DNA of 64,000 bases from JAWXCE01 sp033764775 (lineage in GTDB: Bacteria; Pseudomonadota; Alphaproteobacteria; Rhizobiales; Rhodomicrobiaceae), in assembly GCA_033764775.1 (NCBI GenBank), contig JANRIQ010000025.1, forward strand, positions 62,001 to 126,000. Reading direction: 5' to 3'. Below the pieces are notes generated by a model that worked only from the letters and a program-made list of their open reading frames with translations, was not told where the DNA came from and did no database searches. Below are positions 42,236-51,455 of the stretch, piece after piece. Within the stretch, counting starts at the first letter, position 1, and each line of letters begins with the position of its first letter. The position numbers were made by a program, and so were the translations under genes.

Positions 42236-44135
42236 CGTCCACCTCCTCGAATTCCGCATCGACGACGTCATCGTCAGAGCTGCCCGTTTTACCATTGGCG
42301 CTCGATGCGCCTTCGGAGGTCTGACCGCCCGGTGAAGCGTTTTGCGTCGCCGAATTGAACTGCGACATGGCTTGCGCGAGCTGAGATGACGCCTGACGGA
42401 TCCGGTTCGCATCCTGTCCGTTCATTGCTTCTTTTGCTGCGGAGATAGCCTGCTCAACTGGCCCTCGCGCGCCTTCGCTAACGCTGCTTCCTCGGTCATT
42501 GAGTTGCTTTTCCGCGGCATAGACTGCGGCATCGGCTTCATTTCGGGCCTCGACAGCTTCGCGGCGCTGTTTGTCGGCTTGTGCATTTTGTTCAGCCTCC
42601 CTGACCATGCGCTGGATCTCTGCGTCCGACAGTCCGCCCGAGGCCTGAATGCGAATTTGCTGTTCCTTTCCTGTGTCCTTGTCCTTGGCGGAGACGTTTA
42701 CGATGCCGTTTGCGTCGATATCGAACTTCACGTCGATCTGCGGGACGCCGCGTGGAGCTGATTTGATGCCAACAAGGTCGAACTGACCGAGCGGCTTGTT
42801 GTCCGCCGCCATCTCGCGCTCACCCTGGAACACGCGGATTGTGACAGCGGGCTGATTGTCTTCGGCCGTGGAGAACGTCTGGGACTTTGCGGCGGGGATC
42901 GTTGTGTTACGGTCGATGAGGCGGGTCATGACGCCGCCAAGCGTCTCGATCCCGAGAGACAATGGGGTAACGTCGAGCAGAAGGACGTCTTTCACATCGC
43001 CCTGGAGGACACCCGCCTGGATCGCCGCGCCAATGGCCACCACCTCATCCGGATTGACGCCTTTGTGCGGCTCCTTACCGAAAAGATTCTTGACGGTCTC
43101 CTGCACTTTGGGCATGCGCGTCTGGCCGCCAACCAGGATAACTTCGTCGATTTCCGCGGCCTTGAAGCCAGCATCTTTCAAGGCGGCTTGGCATGGGCCT
43201 GTCGTCCGCTCGATGAGATCGGCGACGATTGCTTCCAGCTTCGAACGCGTGAGCTTTACGAGGAGATGCTTGGGCCCGTTCTGGTCGGCCGTGATAAATG
43301 GGAGATTGACCTCCGTCTCTATCACCGAAGATAGCTCGATTTTTGCCTTTTCGGCCGCCTCCTTTAGCCGTTGCAAGGCAAGACGGTCATTGCGCAGGTC
43401 GATGCCCTGTTCCTTTTTGAACTCATCGGCGAGATAGTCGACGATACGACGGTCAAAGTCTTCGCCGCCGAGGAAGGTGTCGCCATTCGTCGCTTTCACC
43501 TCAAACACGCCATCGCCGATTTCCAAAATTGAAATATCGAACGTGCCGCCGCCAAGGTCGTAAACAGCAATCTTGCCCTCGCCCCTCTTGTCGAGGCCGT
43601 AGGCGAGCGCCGCGGCGGTCGGCTCGTTGATGATCCGAAGAACCTCAAGCCCGGCAATCTTGCCCGCGTCTTTGGTCGCTTGCCGTTGGCTGTCGTTGAA
43701 ATAGGCCGGAACGGTAATGACGGAATCCGTGACTGTTGAGCCGAGATAGGACTCGGCTGTCTCCTTCATCTTTTGCAAAACGTAAGCGCTGATTTGGCTT
43801 GGGCTGTACGTCTTGCCCATGACCTCCACCCACGCATCGCCATTCGGGCCGGCGACAATCTTGTATGGAACGAGCTGTCTTTCTTTCTGGACAGCCGGAT
43901 CGTCGTAGCGCCTGCCGATCAATCGCTTGATCGCGTAGATCGTGTTCTCCGGGTTTGTAATTGCTTGCCGTTTGGCGGCCTGACCAACGACAATTTCGCC
44001 GGTTTTGAGAAATGCTACCACGGACGGCGTCGTGCGCGCCCCTTCAGCATTTTCGATAACCTTCGCCTGCTTGCCTTCCATGATCGAGACGCAGGAATTT
44101 GTTGTGCCGAGATCGATACCGATTGCTTTGGCCAT
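42213..44135 (-). CDS. dnaK: DnaK chaperone Hsp70 (accessory copy)
   Basis: A 640-residue Hsp70. Signatures: G-I-D-L-G-T-T-N-S-C-V, D-L-G-G-G-T-F-D and I-L-V-G-G-Q-T-R-M-P. The substrate domain follows, and the C-terminus is acidic with D-D-D-V-V-D-A-E-F-E-E-V. It forms an operon with grpE and lies across from cbpA-cbpM, giving a complete Hsp70 team in the island. A housekeeping dnaK-dnaJ is presumably elsewhere. An FNR-like box lies 61 bases upstream. Confidence 0.95.
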   Translation of the reverse strand: MAKAIGIDLGTTNSCVSIMEGKQAKVIENAEGARTTPSVVAFLKTGEIVVGQAAKRQAITNPENTIYAIKRLIGRRYDDPAVQKERQLVPYKIVAGPNGDAWVEVMGKTYSPSQISAYVLQKMKETAESYLGSTVTDSVITVPAYFNDSQRQATKDAGKIAGLEVLRIINEPTAAALAYGLDKRGEGKIAVYDLGGGTFDISILEIGDGVFEVKATNGDTFLGGEDFDRRIVDYLADEFKKEQGIDLRNDRLALQRLKEAAEKAKIELSSVIETEVNLPFITADQNGPKHLLVKLTRSKLEAIVADLIERTTGPCQAALKDAGFKAAEIDEVILVGGQTRMPKVQETVKNLFGKEPHKGVNPDEVVAIGAAIQAGVLQGDVKDVLLLDVTPLSLGIETLGGVMTRLIDRNTTIPAAKSQTFSTAEDNQPAVTIRVFQGEREMAADNKPLGQFDLVGIKSAPRGVPQIDVKFDIDANGIVNVSAKDKDTGKEQQIRIQASGGLSDAEIQRMVREAEQNAQADKQRREAVEARNEADAAVYAAEKQLNDRGSSVSEGARGPVEQAISAAKEAMNGQDANRIRQASSQLAQAMSQFNSATQNASPGGQTSEGASSANGKTGSSDDDVVDAEFEEVDGGRQQHR

Positions 44136-44167
44136 AATGGAGGCTCCCTGAATAGCTCATCGGGCAG

Positions 44168-44209
44168 ATTCTAGTGCGAGCCAGCATTGGGCACGCTGAC
44201 GTGCGTCAT
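44168..44209 (-). promoter_or_regulatory. FNR-like box and -10 element for dnaK-grpE
   Basis: CTGACGTGCGTCAT lies at 44196-44209. A - strand TAGAAT (44173-44168) is centred exactly 32 bases downstream, placing the start about 25 bases before the dnaK ATG. Confidence 0.6.
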
Positions 44210-44391
44210 GAAGCAAGGTTGAAAAAGCGTTTGGATTTTTGCTTTGGGTGTTTTTATCACCCAGTCCCGGCGCTTGGTTTGAAGCGGTTTTGGCAATAAC
44301 TTTGTCGAGGAACGACAGCCGAGAGCATTTGCAGATGAAGGGTCAGACCCGGCGACGCAGTGCGGTAGCCGGAGAATTCTCCACAGCCTTT

Positions 44392-44545
44392 CTATGCGCC
44401 AGCCTGCGCCGCCGCAGCGGACTCTTTCCTGAAAAGCTTGATCATCGTCCGGTTGAAGGCGGGAATGTCGTCACGCCGCGCTTGTTACAAGTTTCCCGTC
44501 CACGATGACTTTCACATCGATCCATTCGCCGACTGCATGTCGGAC
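44392..44545 (-). pseudogene. C-terminal remnant of a PfpI/DJ-1 family gene
   Basis: On the - strand one frame reads A-V-G-E-W-I-D-V-K-V-I-V-D-G-K-L-V-T-S and, after a frameshift, another reads R-R-D-D-I-P-A-F-N-R-T-M-I-K-L-F. Together they match the end of the intact PfpI-like protein encoded at 54437-54988 (D-W-V-D-x-E-x-V-V-D... L-V-T-S-R, D-D-L-P-A-F-N-R-E-M-I-K-L-F). The N-terminal two thirds are missing. The surrounding 44210-44640 otherwise holds no gene I can support. Confidence 0.65.
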
Positions 44546-44640
44546 ATTTGCTGCAAAAAAAGAGCACTAGCATGACGCCTCGCCCAGATGCGGGTCACAG
44601 CAGTCAGCAAACCTCGCTGGGGGCGGTTTTGGCGTCGGCC

Positions 44641-45303
44641 TCAGATGAGGTCAAACGCGTCGCGGTTTAGAAACCTAACCTCGCGGGGTCCCCGCAGCAC
44701 AATTATGCCGCGCTGTTGAAGTTCGGTTATGGACCGGCAAACCGTTTCGGGGGAGATCGCCAGGTAGTCTCCGATGTCGTATCGAGAAATCGGCAGAGCG
44801 AAACCGTTTGAGTTTTGGTGCTTTACTCGAGACGAAAAATCAAGAAGAAAGCAAGACACCTTCTCCAAAGCTGTTGTCTTTCCAAGTATCAGCATATGAC
44901 GTTCTAGCCGGGCCATTGCCCCATACGAGATTGTGGTAAGAGCTTGAGCCAAATCGTTGTCCGATCGCGCGAGCGCCTCTAACCGCACCCTAGAATAGTG
45001 TGATACCACAGTTCCATCCGTCGCCGCCTCGACGAAGTACCCGTGGCGCCATCCGAAACCGAAGAAATCTCCTTCGAGAAGGAAATCTAAGATATGGCGG
45101 CGTCCATCTTGTTGCAGGGCGAACTTTCGCACAACCCCGCGCCGCACACGGTACAGATACTTATCCTGTTCGTCGCACCCGGAGATTTCTTGCTCTCGAC
45201 AGTAGCTTTTATTGGAGGCTATTTGCTCTAGAATTTCGAGAGCTTGGTCGGTGGATGGACAAAATCCGGTCTTCTCGCTTTTCGTGCCATCGGATCTGAG
45301 CAT
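44641..45303 (-). CDS. Crp/Fnr-family (FixK-like) transcription regulator
   Basis: A 220-residue regulator: an N-terminal cyclic-nucleotide-binding-type beta barrel (G-D-F-F-G), a long dimer helix, then a winged helix with I-S-R-Y-D-I-G-D-Y-L-A-I-S-P-E-T-V-C-R. The recognition residues E186-T-V-C-R190 are the FNR/FixK type (E-x-x-x-R) that reads TTGA/TCAA half-sites, with Cys in place of the usual Ser. N-terminal Cys at 15, 35 and 43 are not spaced like the FNR iron-sulfur cluster. I propose it reads the eight palindromes in this island. It is divergent from the FixJ-like gene. Confidence 0.85.
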   Translation of the reverse strand: MLRSDGTKSEKTGFCPSTDQALEILEQIASNKSYCREQEISGCDEQDKYLYRVRRGVVRKFALQQDGRRHILDFLLEGDFFGFGWRHGYFVEAATDGTVVSHYSRVRLEALARSDNDLAQALTTISYGAMARLERHMLILGKTTALEKVSCFLLDFSSRVKHQNSNGFALPISRYDIGDYLAISPETVCRSITELQQRGIIVLRGPREVRFLNRDAFDLI

Positions 45304-45565
45304 GTGACTTCACGCGTGCAATGCTTTGAACTACAAGCATATTCTCAGATCGGCGGATACGATGTTATTCGTGAAAATACGTATTCATTCGTAAACGCTC
45401 ATGTGCGATAGAAATGTAAGACATCGCTTTAAATCTGCGGCGGCCGCTTTCTGAAGCCTGCTGCAGCCTGTAATACTTATTTATATTTTGCTTGGGAACA
45501 ATAGACTCTCAGTCCTGTTTACCGCTTACGCTGACACGGGTCTTGTGCAACCGCTGGAGCAAATG

Positions 45566-46183
45566 ATGGCAGTGCGTCCCGCCGTCTACATCGTAGACGA
45601 TGATCCGGGGTTACGGCGCAGTTTGGGACGTATGTTGAGCCGTGCCGCCATGAAGGCAACCACTTATGGTAGGTCAAGAGAGTTTCTCGAAGCCGCTCCG
45701 CACATTGCTCCGGGATGCGTTCTCCTCGATTATTGGATTGCCGCCCCTTCCGGCGTAGATGTGCTGCGGGCGGTTGCCAAGATCCGTTCCAACCTTCCCG
45801 TTATTGTCATAACGGGCAATGGCGACATAGAGACTGCTGTCGCCGCCATGAAAGCTGGCGCTTTCGATTTCATTCAAAAGCCCATGGATTGTAACCGGCT
45901 TCTGTCCATGATTTCGCAGGCTTTTCAAACGCTAGACTCTGATCTCAAAGGCGGAGAAACTGAAGTCGCCATTCACAAGGTCGCGACCCTGTCTAAACGG
46001 GAGTTCGAGGTTCTCCAGGCGTTTGAGGCAGGGCTGACGACAAAGCAAATCGCCCACTCGTTGGGCATCAGCGTCCGTACTGTCGAGGCGCATCGCGCGA
46101 ATATACTCGAACGGCTAGGAGTTAAGCGTTTGACCTCGGCTGTTCGCCTCTCAGTAATAGCGCGGTTGGGCGCGAAAGCGTAG
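45566..46183 (+). CDS. FixJ-type response regulator (receiver plus LuxR-type HTH)
   Basis: A 205-residue two-component regulator. Receiver residues 1-120 hold the acidic D-D-D pocket, the presumed phosphoacceptor D55, T in V-I-T-G-N and K in I-Q-K-P-M. Here D55 is followed by Y-W-I-A-A-P-S-G instead of the usual x-x-M-P-x-x-x-G. The C-terminal HTH (L-S-K-R-E-F-E-V-L, K-Q-I-A, V-E-A-H-R-A-N-I) is LuxR/FixJ type. GGAG lies 6 bases before the ATG at 45566. Convergent with the hybrid kinase, likely its partner. Confidence 0.87.
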   Translation: MAVRPAVYIVDDDPGLRRSLGRMLSRAAMKATTYGRSREFLEAAPHIAPGCVLLDYWIAAPSGVDVLRAVAKIRSNLPVIVITGNGDIETAVAAMKAGAFDFIQKPMDCNRLLSMISQAFQTLDSDLKGGETEVAIHKVATLSKREFEVLQAFEAGLTTKQIAHSLGISVRTVEAHRANILERLGVKRLTSAVRLSVIARLGAKA

Positions 46184-46245
46184 CGATCCATCGGCTACTT
46201 CTTTACTTTTTTGATTAACATGTTTCTGACGCCATACTGGCGAGC

Positions 46246-49200
46246 TTACGCCTCCGCGATCTTATCGATGAGTTCCTTTGCTTCTATAGGCTTTTTAAGT
46301 ATTCGCGCTCTTGGATTATCATGGAAAACATCATGATCGCCATAACCGGTGACGAGGATAACTGGCAAGTGGGGATGCTTGGATTTAATTGTTGTAGCAA
46401 GTTCAACGCCGGTCATCCCGGGCATTGCGATATCGGCAAGAACGAGATCGATTTCGGGCTCCTTGACGATCCGTTGAAGCGCTTCGCTTCCGCTTTTCGC
46501 CGGTATTGCCGAGTATCCTAAGCTGCCGAGCAGGCGGAGCGTGCTTGTGAGGACTGCCTCGTCGTCGTCAACCACAAGAATTTTTTTCTTGTCGTTGGCC
46601 ACCGAACCGCGGTTAGCCTCACTTGAGGCTCCTTCGTATTTATGCGGAACGGCCTCAGCGCGCGGCAAAGCGATCTTTACGGTTGTACCTTGGCCCAGAC
46701 GGCTCTCAATTGAGACCCCTCCATTCGACTGCTTGGTGAAGCCAAGCACTTGCGCAAGTCCCAGGCCAGAACCTTTTCCGGCTTCCTTGGTGGAAAAGAA
46801 AGGCTCGAACACATGCGGAAGCACATCATCCGCTATGCCTGTGCCCGTATCGCGAACGGCCAAACCCACATACTGGCCCGGCGCCAACTCCTCAGGATAC
46901 GAAGGCTCCGTGTCTATAACGATGTTGAAGGTTTCGAGCGTCAATACACCCCCTGACGGCATCGCGTCTCGAGCATTGAGAACAAGATTGAGGATCATCA
47001 ACTCAAGCTGGATTGGGTCGGCCAGTGCTGAGCAAAGATCGTCCGCCAACGCGGTCTGAAGTTGCACGGAAGCGCTTAGCGACGCGCTCAGCAGATCTTT
47101 CATGCCGGCAATCATGCGGTTGAGATTGACGGCCTGGGGCTCAAGCTTTTGCTTGCGGGAGAAGGCGAGGAGTTGGGCCGTGAGACTGGCGCCGCGATCA
47201 GCAGCGGCGCGGATCAGTTCGACGCCTTCTTGGTCAAAAGGATCGCGAACATCGGCGGCCAACAGACGCGCATTGATCAGAATAACGCTAAGCAGGTTAT
47301 TGAAATCGTGCGCGAGACCTGAGGTAAGCTGCCCGATCGCGACGAGGCGTTGCAGTTGATGGACTTCGGCTTCGGCTATCTTGCGATGCTCGATCTGAGC
47401 CTGCAATTCGCGGTTAGCTTTCTCAAGCTCGCGCGTCCTGGCTTGAACGCGGGCCTCGAGAGTGTTCTCGATACGTTTGCGATCGGTAACATCCCGGGCG
47501 GCTCCATAAAAGGACGCCGGTACACCATTCTCGAAGTTCGTGCGGCCGCGGGTTGCAATCCACCGTTCCACGCCGTCGTTTTTCCCGATCACGCGGTACT
47601 CGATATTGTAGACGCCATCGCGTTCGGGATCGAGACAGTGCTGCTTCGCTTCCTCAACGCGCGGGATGTCGTCAGGATGAATACAGGCAAGCCACGTGTC
47701 GTAGTCAATCGGCGCGCCTGCCGATACGCCCCACATTGCTCTCAGCGTGTCGTCCCATCGCAGCTCGTTCGTTTGTGGGTTCCAAGAATAGAGCCCCAGC
47801 CTGACGAGGTCTACGGCTGCCTGCAATTGCTTCTCGCTTGCCCGAACCGCGTCGGCGGCTTCGTTACGCAGGTTCGCCATCGCGAGTTTTGCCCGCACGC
47901 GAGCCAGCAACTCGCGGGCGTTGAAAGGTTTCACGATGTAGTCGTCTGCCCCGGCAGCCAAGCCTTCGGTTTCCGCCTCCTCGCCGGCACGGGCGGACAA
48001 AAGGATTATCGGCAAGTGTTTAAGCGACGCATCCTTGCGAAGCGCGCTTAACGCAGCGAACCCATCCATGCGCGGCATCATGACGTCAAATATCGCGAGT
48101 GCGGGGCGGCGGCTCCGTATGGCCTCAAGCGCGGCCAAGCCATCCGTAACGGTTTCAACCTCATAGAGTGCGTCAAGGATCGATCGCAAATAGGCGCGCA
48201 TATCCGCGTTATCGTCAGCGACGAGCAAACGCGGTCGATCTTTGCCGCCATCGCCAGGAGCGGCAGCCAGTTCACCTGGCTCTCGCAGAGGCGCGATCCG
48301 CTCCTCCGGCAGCCAGCGAAGCGCTTCCTGAACAAAGGCTTCCGCGCGGGTCGCCGTTGAGATTTTCGCGGGCGCCGCGCCGATCCTGTCTTTAGGGAGA
48401 TGGGATGCTCCAAAGGGAAGCCGGATCGTAAACACACTACCCTCGCCCTCAACGCTCGACGCCTCGATCGTCCCGCAATGGAGCTTTACGAGTTCCTTCA
48501 CCAGCGCCAGACCGATCCCGGTTCCCTCATGAGTGCGGCTTTTGGCGTTCTCAATGCGATGGAAGCGCTCGAAGATACGAGGCAATTCTTGCTCAGAGAT
48601 GCCTGTTCCAGTGTCTCTGACAGCGATCTCCGCAAAGGCGCCATCCGCCCGGCAGCTGACCTCAATCTCGCCCGCAAAGGTGAACTTAAACGCATTCGAC
48701 AGAAGATTGAGCACGATCTTCTCCCACATCTCGCGATCGATGTAGAGAGCCTCCGGAAGCGGCGGACAATTCAACACCAACTTCAAACCAGCGAGGTCGC
48801 AGGCGGAGCGGAAATTGCTGGCGAGGTCCGCCGTGAAGGCGGAGATATCGATGGGTTCATAGTTTGCTTGTATGCGGCCGGCCTCAACGCTGGTAAAGTC
48901 CAGAAGAGTGTTGACGAGCCTTAGAAGCCGCAGACTACTGCGGTGAGCCAGGGTGAGTTCCTCGTGACTTTCGCCGTCAACTCTCGCCAGCGTCTTCTCC
49001 AAAGGCCCTAGCACCAGTGTTAAAGGCGTGCGAAGCTCGTGGCTGACATTGGAAAAGAACGTGGTCTTTGCCCGGTCGATCTCGGCCAAGGCTTCTGCAC
49101 GCTTGCGCTCGGCTTCATATGCGACCGTATCCGCGACTTTGGCGCTGATATGCGATGCCACGAGGTCGAGGAAGGACTGGTAGCTCTGGTCAATTCTTTT

Positions 49201-50088
49201 ATGTGGGTTAAGACCGACGACCAGGATGCCCGACGCGCTCTTAGCGCCCGGTAGAATGAGCGGCGCCAGGTAGACCTGATCCGGCGCTTGCAACCAGCGC
49301 CCCACGGGAAGCCCCTGTCTAGCCAAGCCTTCGACAAAGCAAGCACGCTGCCGAGCAAGGTGCAAGGGCCATGCGCCCCCAACGTTTATTGGAATCTCCA
49401 TCGGACTGGCGGCCTGTCCGGCCGCAATGCCGGCGGTCGATGCGAGGTGAGCTGTTCGGCCGTCCTCCGACATCCGGTAGAGAAGCGCGAAGGGCGCATC
49501 GTATCCGTTGCGAGCGAGCACATCCGCCGCTTCTTGCAAAGCTCCGTTAAGGGTTCCCGCCGAAGATAATGCCGCAAGTTCGCGCAAGGTCTCCCGCCGC
49601 CTTGCGCCAACAACCTTTTCGGTGGTCTCGAGAACCGGGCAGAAAATGCCGCAAATGCCGCCGTTTTCGCAATAAATGGGGCTGTAGGAGAAGCTGAAAT
49701 AGCCTTCCTCCAGATAGCCTCCGCGCTCAATCAACAGCTGCAAATCGTCAGCCGTGCTCGCCTGCCCGACAGCCAATACCTGATCGAGCATTGGGCCGAT
49801 TACATGCCAAACTTCCGACCAGCACTCGCGGCCCTTCTGCCCAAGTGAATGCGGATGCTTTGCGCCAAGCATGGGAATGTACGCATCGTTATAGATGAGG
49901 ATGAGGTCCGGCCCCCACCAGGTGACGATCGGAAATGAGCAATTTAGGCACGTGTTGATGGCAGTCCGAAGGCTTTGTGACCAGGAGTGCAGGGGCCCGA
50001 GCGGCGTTTTGGACCAGTCCTTCTCGCGCACTGCGTCGCCCAAGGCACCGCCGCCCAAAAGCCACGATTCGTTAATCGTTTTTTCCAT
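46246..50088 (-). CDS. Giant hybrid histidine kinase with two kinase cores and two receivers
   Basis: A 1280-residue soluble sensor. Order: PAS-like N-terminus (1-160), GAF-like domain (165-325), HisKA with H350 (S-H-E-L-R-T-P), HATPase (to about 560), receiver with D668 (F-D-V-M-M-P-R-M-D-G), PAS/PAC (755-870), a coiled coil, a second HisKA with H927 (A-H-D-F-N-N-L-L), second HATPase (1040-1150) and a C-terminal receiver with D1219 (A-D-I-A-M-P-G-M-T-G). No membrane segment, so signals are cytoplasmic. Likely partner: the convergent FixJ-like regulator. Confidence 0.9.
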   Translation of the reverse strand: MEKTINESWLLGGGALGDAVREKDWSKTPLGPLHSWSQSLRTAINTCLNCSFPIVTWWGPDLILIYNDAYIPMLGAKHPHSLGQKGRECWSEVWHVIGPMLDQVLAVGQASTADDLQLLIERGGYLEEGYFSFSYSPIYCENGGICGIFCPVLETTEKVVGARRRETLRELAALSSAGTLNGALQEAADVLARNGYDAPFALLYRMSEDGRTAHLASTAGIAAGQAASPMEIPINVGGAWPLHLARQRACFVEGLARQGLPVGRWLQAPDQVYLAPLILPGAKSASGILVVGLNPHKRIDQSYQSFLDLVASHISAKVADTVAYEAERKRAEALAEIDRAKTTFFSNVSHELRTPLTLVLGPLEKTLARVDGESHEELTLAHRSSLRLLRLVNTLLDFTSVEAGRIQANYEPIDISAFTADLASNFRSACDLAGLKLVLNCPPLPEALYIDREMWEKIVLNLLSNAFKFTFAGEIEVSCRADGAFAEIAVRDTGTGISEQELPRIFERFHRIENAKSRTHEGTGIGLALVKELVKLHCGTIEASSVEGEGSVFTIRLPFGASHLPKDRIGAAPAKISTATRAEAFVQEALRWLPEERIAPLREPGELAAAPGDGGKDRPRLLVADDNADMRAYLRSILDALYEVETVTDGLAALEAIRSRRPALAIFDVMMPRMDGFAALSALRKDASLKHLPIILLSARAGEEAETEGLAAGADDYIVKPFNARELLARVRAKLAMANLRNEAADAVRASEKQLQAAVDLVRLGLYSWNPQTNELRWDDTLRAMWGVSAGAPIDYDTWLACIHPDDIPRVEEAKQHCLDPERDGVYNIEYRVIGKNDGVERWIATRGRTNFENGVPASFYGAARDVTDRKRIENTLEARVQARTRELEKANRELQAQIEHRKIAEAEVHQLQRLVAIGQLTSGLAHDFNNLLSVILINARLLAADVRDPFDQEGVELIRAAADRGASLTAQLLAFSRKQKLEPQAVNLNRMIAGMKDLLSASLSASVQLQTALADDLCSALADPIQLELMILNLVLNARDAMPSGGVLTLETFNIVIDTEPSYPEELAPGQYVGLAVRDTGTGIADDVLPHVFEPFFSTKEAGKGSGLGLAQVLGFTKQSNGGVSIESRLGQGTTVKIALPRAEAVPHKYEGASSEANRGSVANDKKKILVVDDDEAVLTSTLRLLGSLGYSAIPAKSGSEALQRIVKEPEIDLVLADIAMPGMTGVELATTIKSKHPHLPVILVTGYGDHDVFHDNPRARILKKPIEAKELIDKIAEA

Positions 50089-50450
50089 ATTTACTATGCG
50101 CTTTAATCAACATATGGCCTCGCCACGTCGAATTTGGGTAATTAGCGCAGAAAATTAGTTCCATTGCCGAGGCGGCCGATGTCGGAAGAATTGTATTTAT
50201 ACCATATTCAACGCAAAAAGCCGCATTTATACTCGCCTATCTTTTCAAAATAATCCTCCGCCCGATGTGCAAAAATTGAGCGTGATCCACTGGCACGAGC
50301 CGCGATCGGCTGGTCAGGTGAACTACGGTAAACGCCGAATTATAGAACAGGGCGTGGTCCCTCTTGTCTGGCACAGCTTCCCTCTTTCGCTCCTCGAAGA
50401 AATGACCGTTGTCATGGCGCCGATGCGCGCCTCGCACAGAATGAGGCCCC
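50089..50450. other. Divergent intergenic region, hybrid kinase / LLM oxidoreductase
   Basis: About 360 bases. The part next to the kinase is AT-rich and likely holds its promoter. A 89-codon - strand frame at 50237-50506 overlaps the LLM gene and shows no recognisable features. No FNR-like box found. Confidence 0.4.
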
Positions 50451-51455
50451 ATGCTGAAGGTCAACAAAACTGCATCGATAAGCGACTCTGCGGGCTTCCA
50501 GCGCATGTTTGCGCCTGACCGGCTATCGCTCGGCGTGTTCTTCCCGATCGAGGCGTTCGAGAGGGACGAGCCCGCTATGCGCGACCAGCAGCATCTCGCC
50601 CGGCAGGCCGAGGAACTCGGCTGTGCCGGTCTCTGGACGCGAGACGTGCCGTTGCGAGACCCGAATTTCGGAGATCTTGGTCAGGTCTGTGATCCGTGGG
50701 TGTGGCTAGGCTGGATCGCGGCGCAAACCTCCACCATCGCGCTTGCGACCGGTTCCATCATCCTGCCACTGCGCCACCCGCTCCATACTGCAAAGGCGTC
50801 CGCATCGATCGACCAGTTGACCGGCGGGCGATTCGTTCTCGGCGTCGCTTCCGGCGATCGCCCCGTTGAATTCCCGGCATTCGGTGTCGACTGGGGCCAG
50901 CGCGACGTCCTATTTCGCGAAAACCTGACGGTCATCCGCAAGGTTCTCGCGGAGGAATTTCCAAGTGTCCAGTCGAGCTACGGCGCCATGATGGGAACGG
51001 CGGACCTGGTACCCAAGCCCTTCGCTCGCCTGCCGATCCTGATCACCGGTTCGAGCCGCCAGAGTTTTGAGTGGATCGCCGCACATGCGGACGGCTGGAT
51101 CACCTATCCACGCGACCTCGGGCGGCAGGCGGAGCTGGTCAGCAAATGGCGTGCAGCGGTAGAGGTCATGTCGCCTGGCGTGTTCAAGCCATTCGTGCAG
51201 TCGCTCTACGTCGATCTCGCCGACAATCCGGCCGAGCCGCCCCGGTCCATTCATCTCGGGTTCCGGGCCGGCCGCAACTTCATGATCGACTTTTTGAACG
51301 AACTTGGCGGCGTTGGCGTCAATCATGTCGCCCTCAACCTCAAATATGGCCGGCGCGCTGCGGGCGAGGTGCTGGAAGAGATCGGTCGAGAGGTACTTCC
51401 GCAACTTGGTAAACGTGTGAGGACGTCACCTCTCAAAGCGGCCACTGCACGCTAG
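50451..51455 (+). CDS. LLM-class flavin-dependent oxidoreductase
   Basis: A 334-residue luciferase-like TIM barrel. Features: L-A-R-Q-A-E-E-L-G-C-A-G-L-W-T-R-D, A-L-A-T-G-S-I-I-L-P-L-R-H-P, D-Q-L-T-G-G-R-F-V-L-G-V-A-S-G-D and I-T-G-S-S-R-Q. It uses FMNH2 or F420-like cofactor to oxidise small molecules; substrate unknown. It stands alone at the right arm of the stress island. Confidence 0.85.
   Translation: MLKVNKTASISDSAGFQRMFAPDRLSLGVFFPIEAFERDEPAMRDQQHLARQAEELGCAGLWTRDVPLRDPNFGDLGQVCDPWVWLGWIAAQTSTIALATGSIILPLRHPLHTAKASASIDQLTGGRFVLGVASGDRPVEFPAFGVDWGQRDVLFRENLTVIRKVLAEEFPSVQSSYGAMMGTADLVPKPFARLPILITGSSRQSFEWIAAHADGWITYPRDLGRQAELVSKWRAAVEVMSPGVFKPFVQSLYVDLADNPAEPPRSIHLGFRAGRNFMIDFLNELGGVGVNHVALNLKYGRRAAGEVLEEIGREVLPQLGKRVRTSPLKAATAR

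Noticed and set aside
44239..44508. 89-codon + strand frame between dnaK and the regulator
   Set aside because: Overlaps the PfpI relic on the other strand and shows no protein-like features.
45531..45544. CTGACACGGGTCTT near the FixJ-like gene
   Set aside because: Right half lacks the A of GTCA and lies too close to the start codon for class II spacing.
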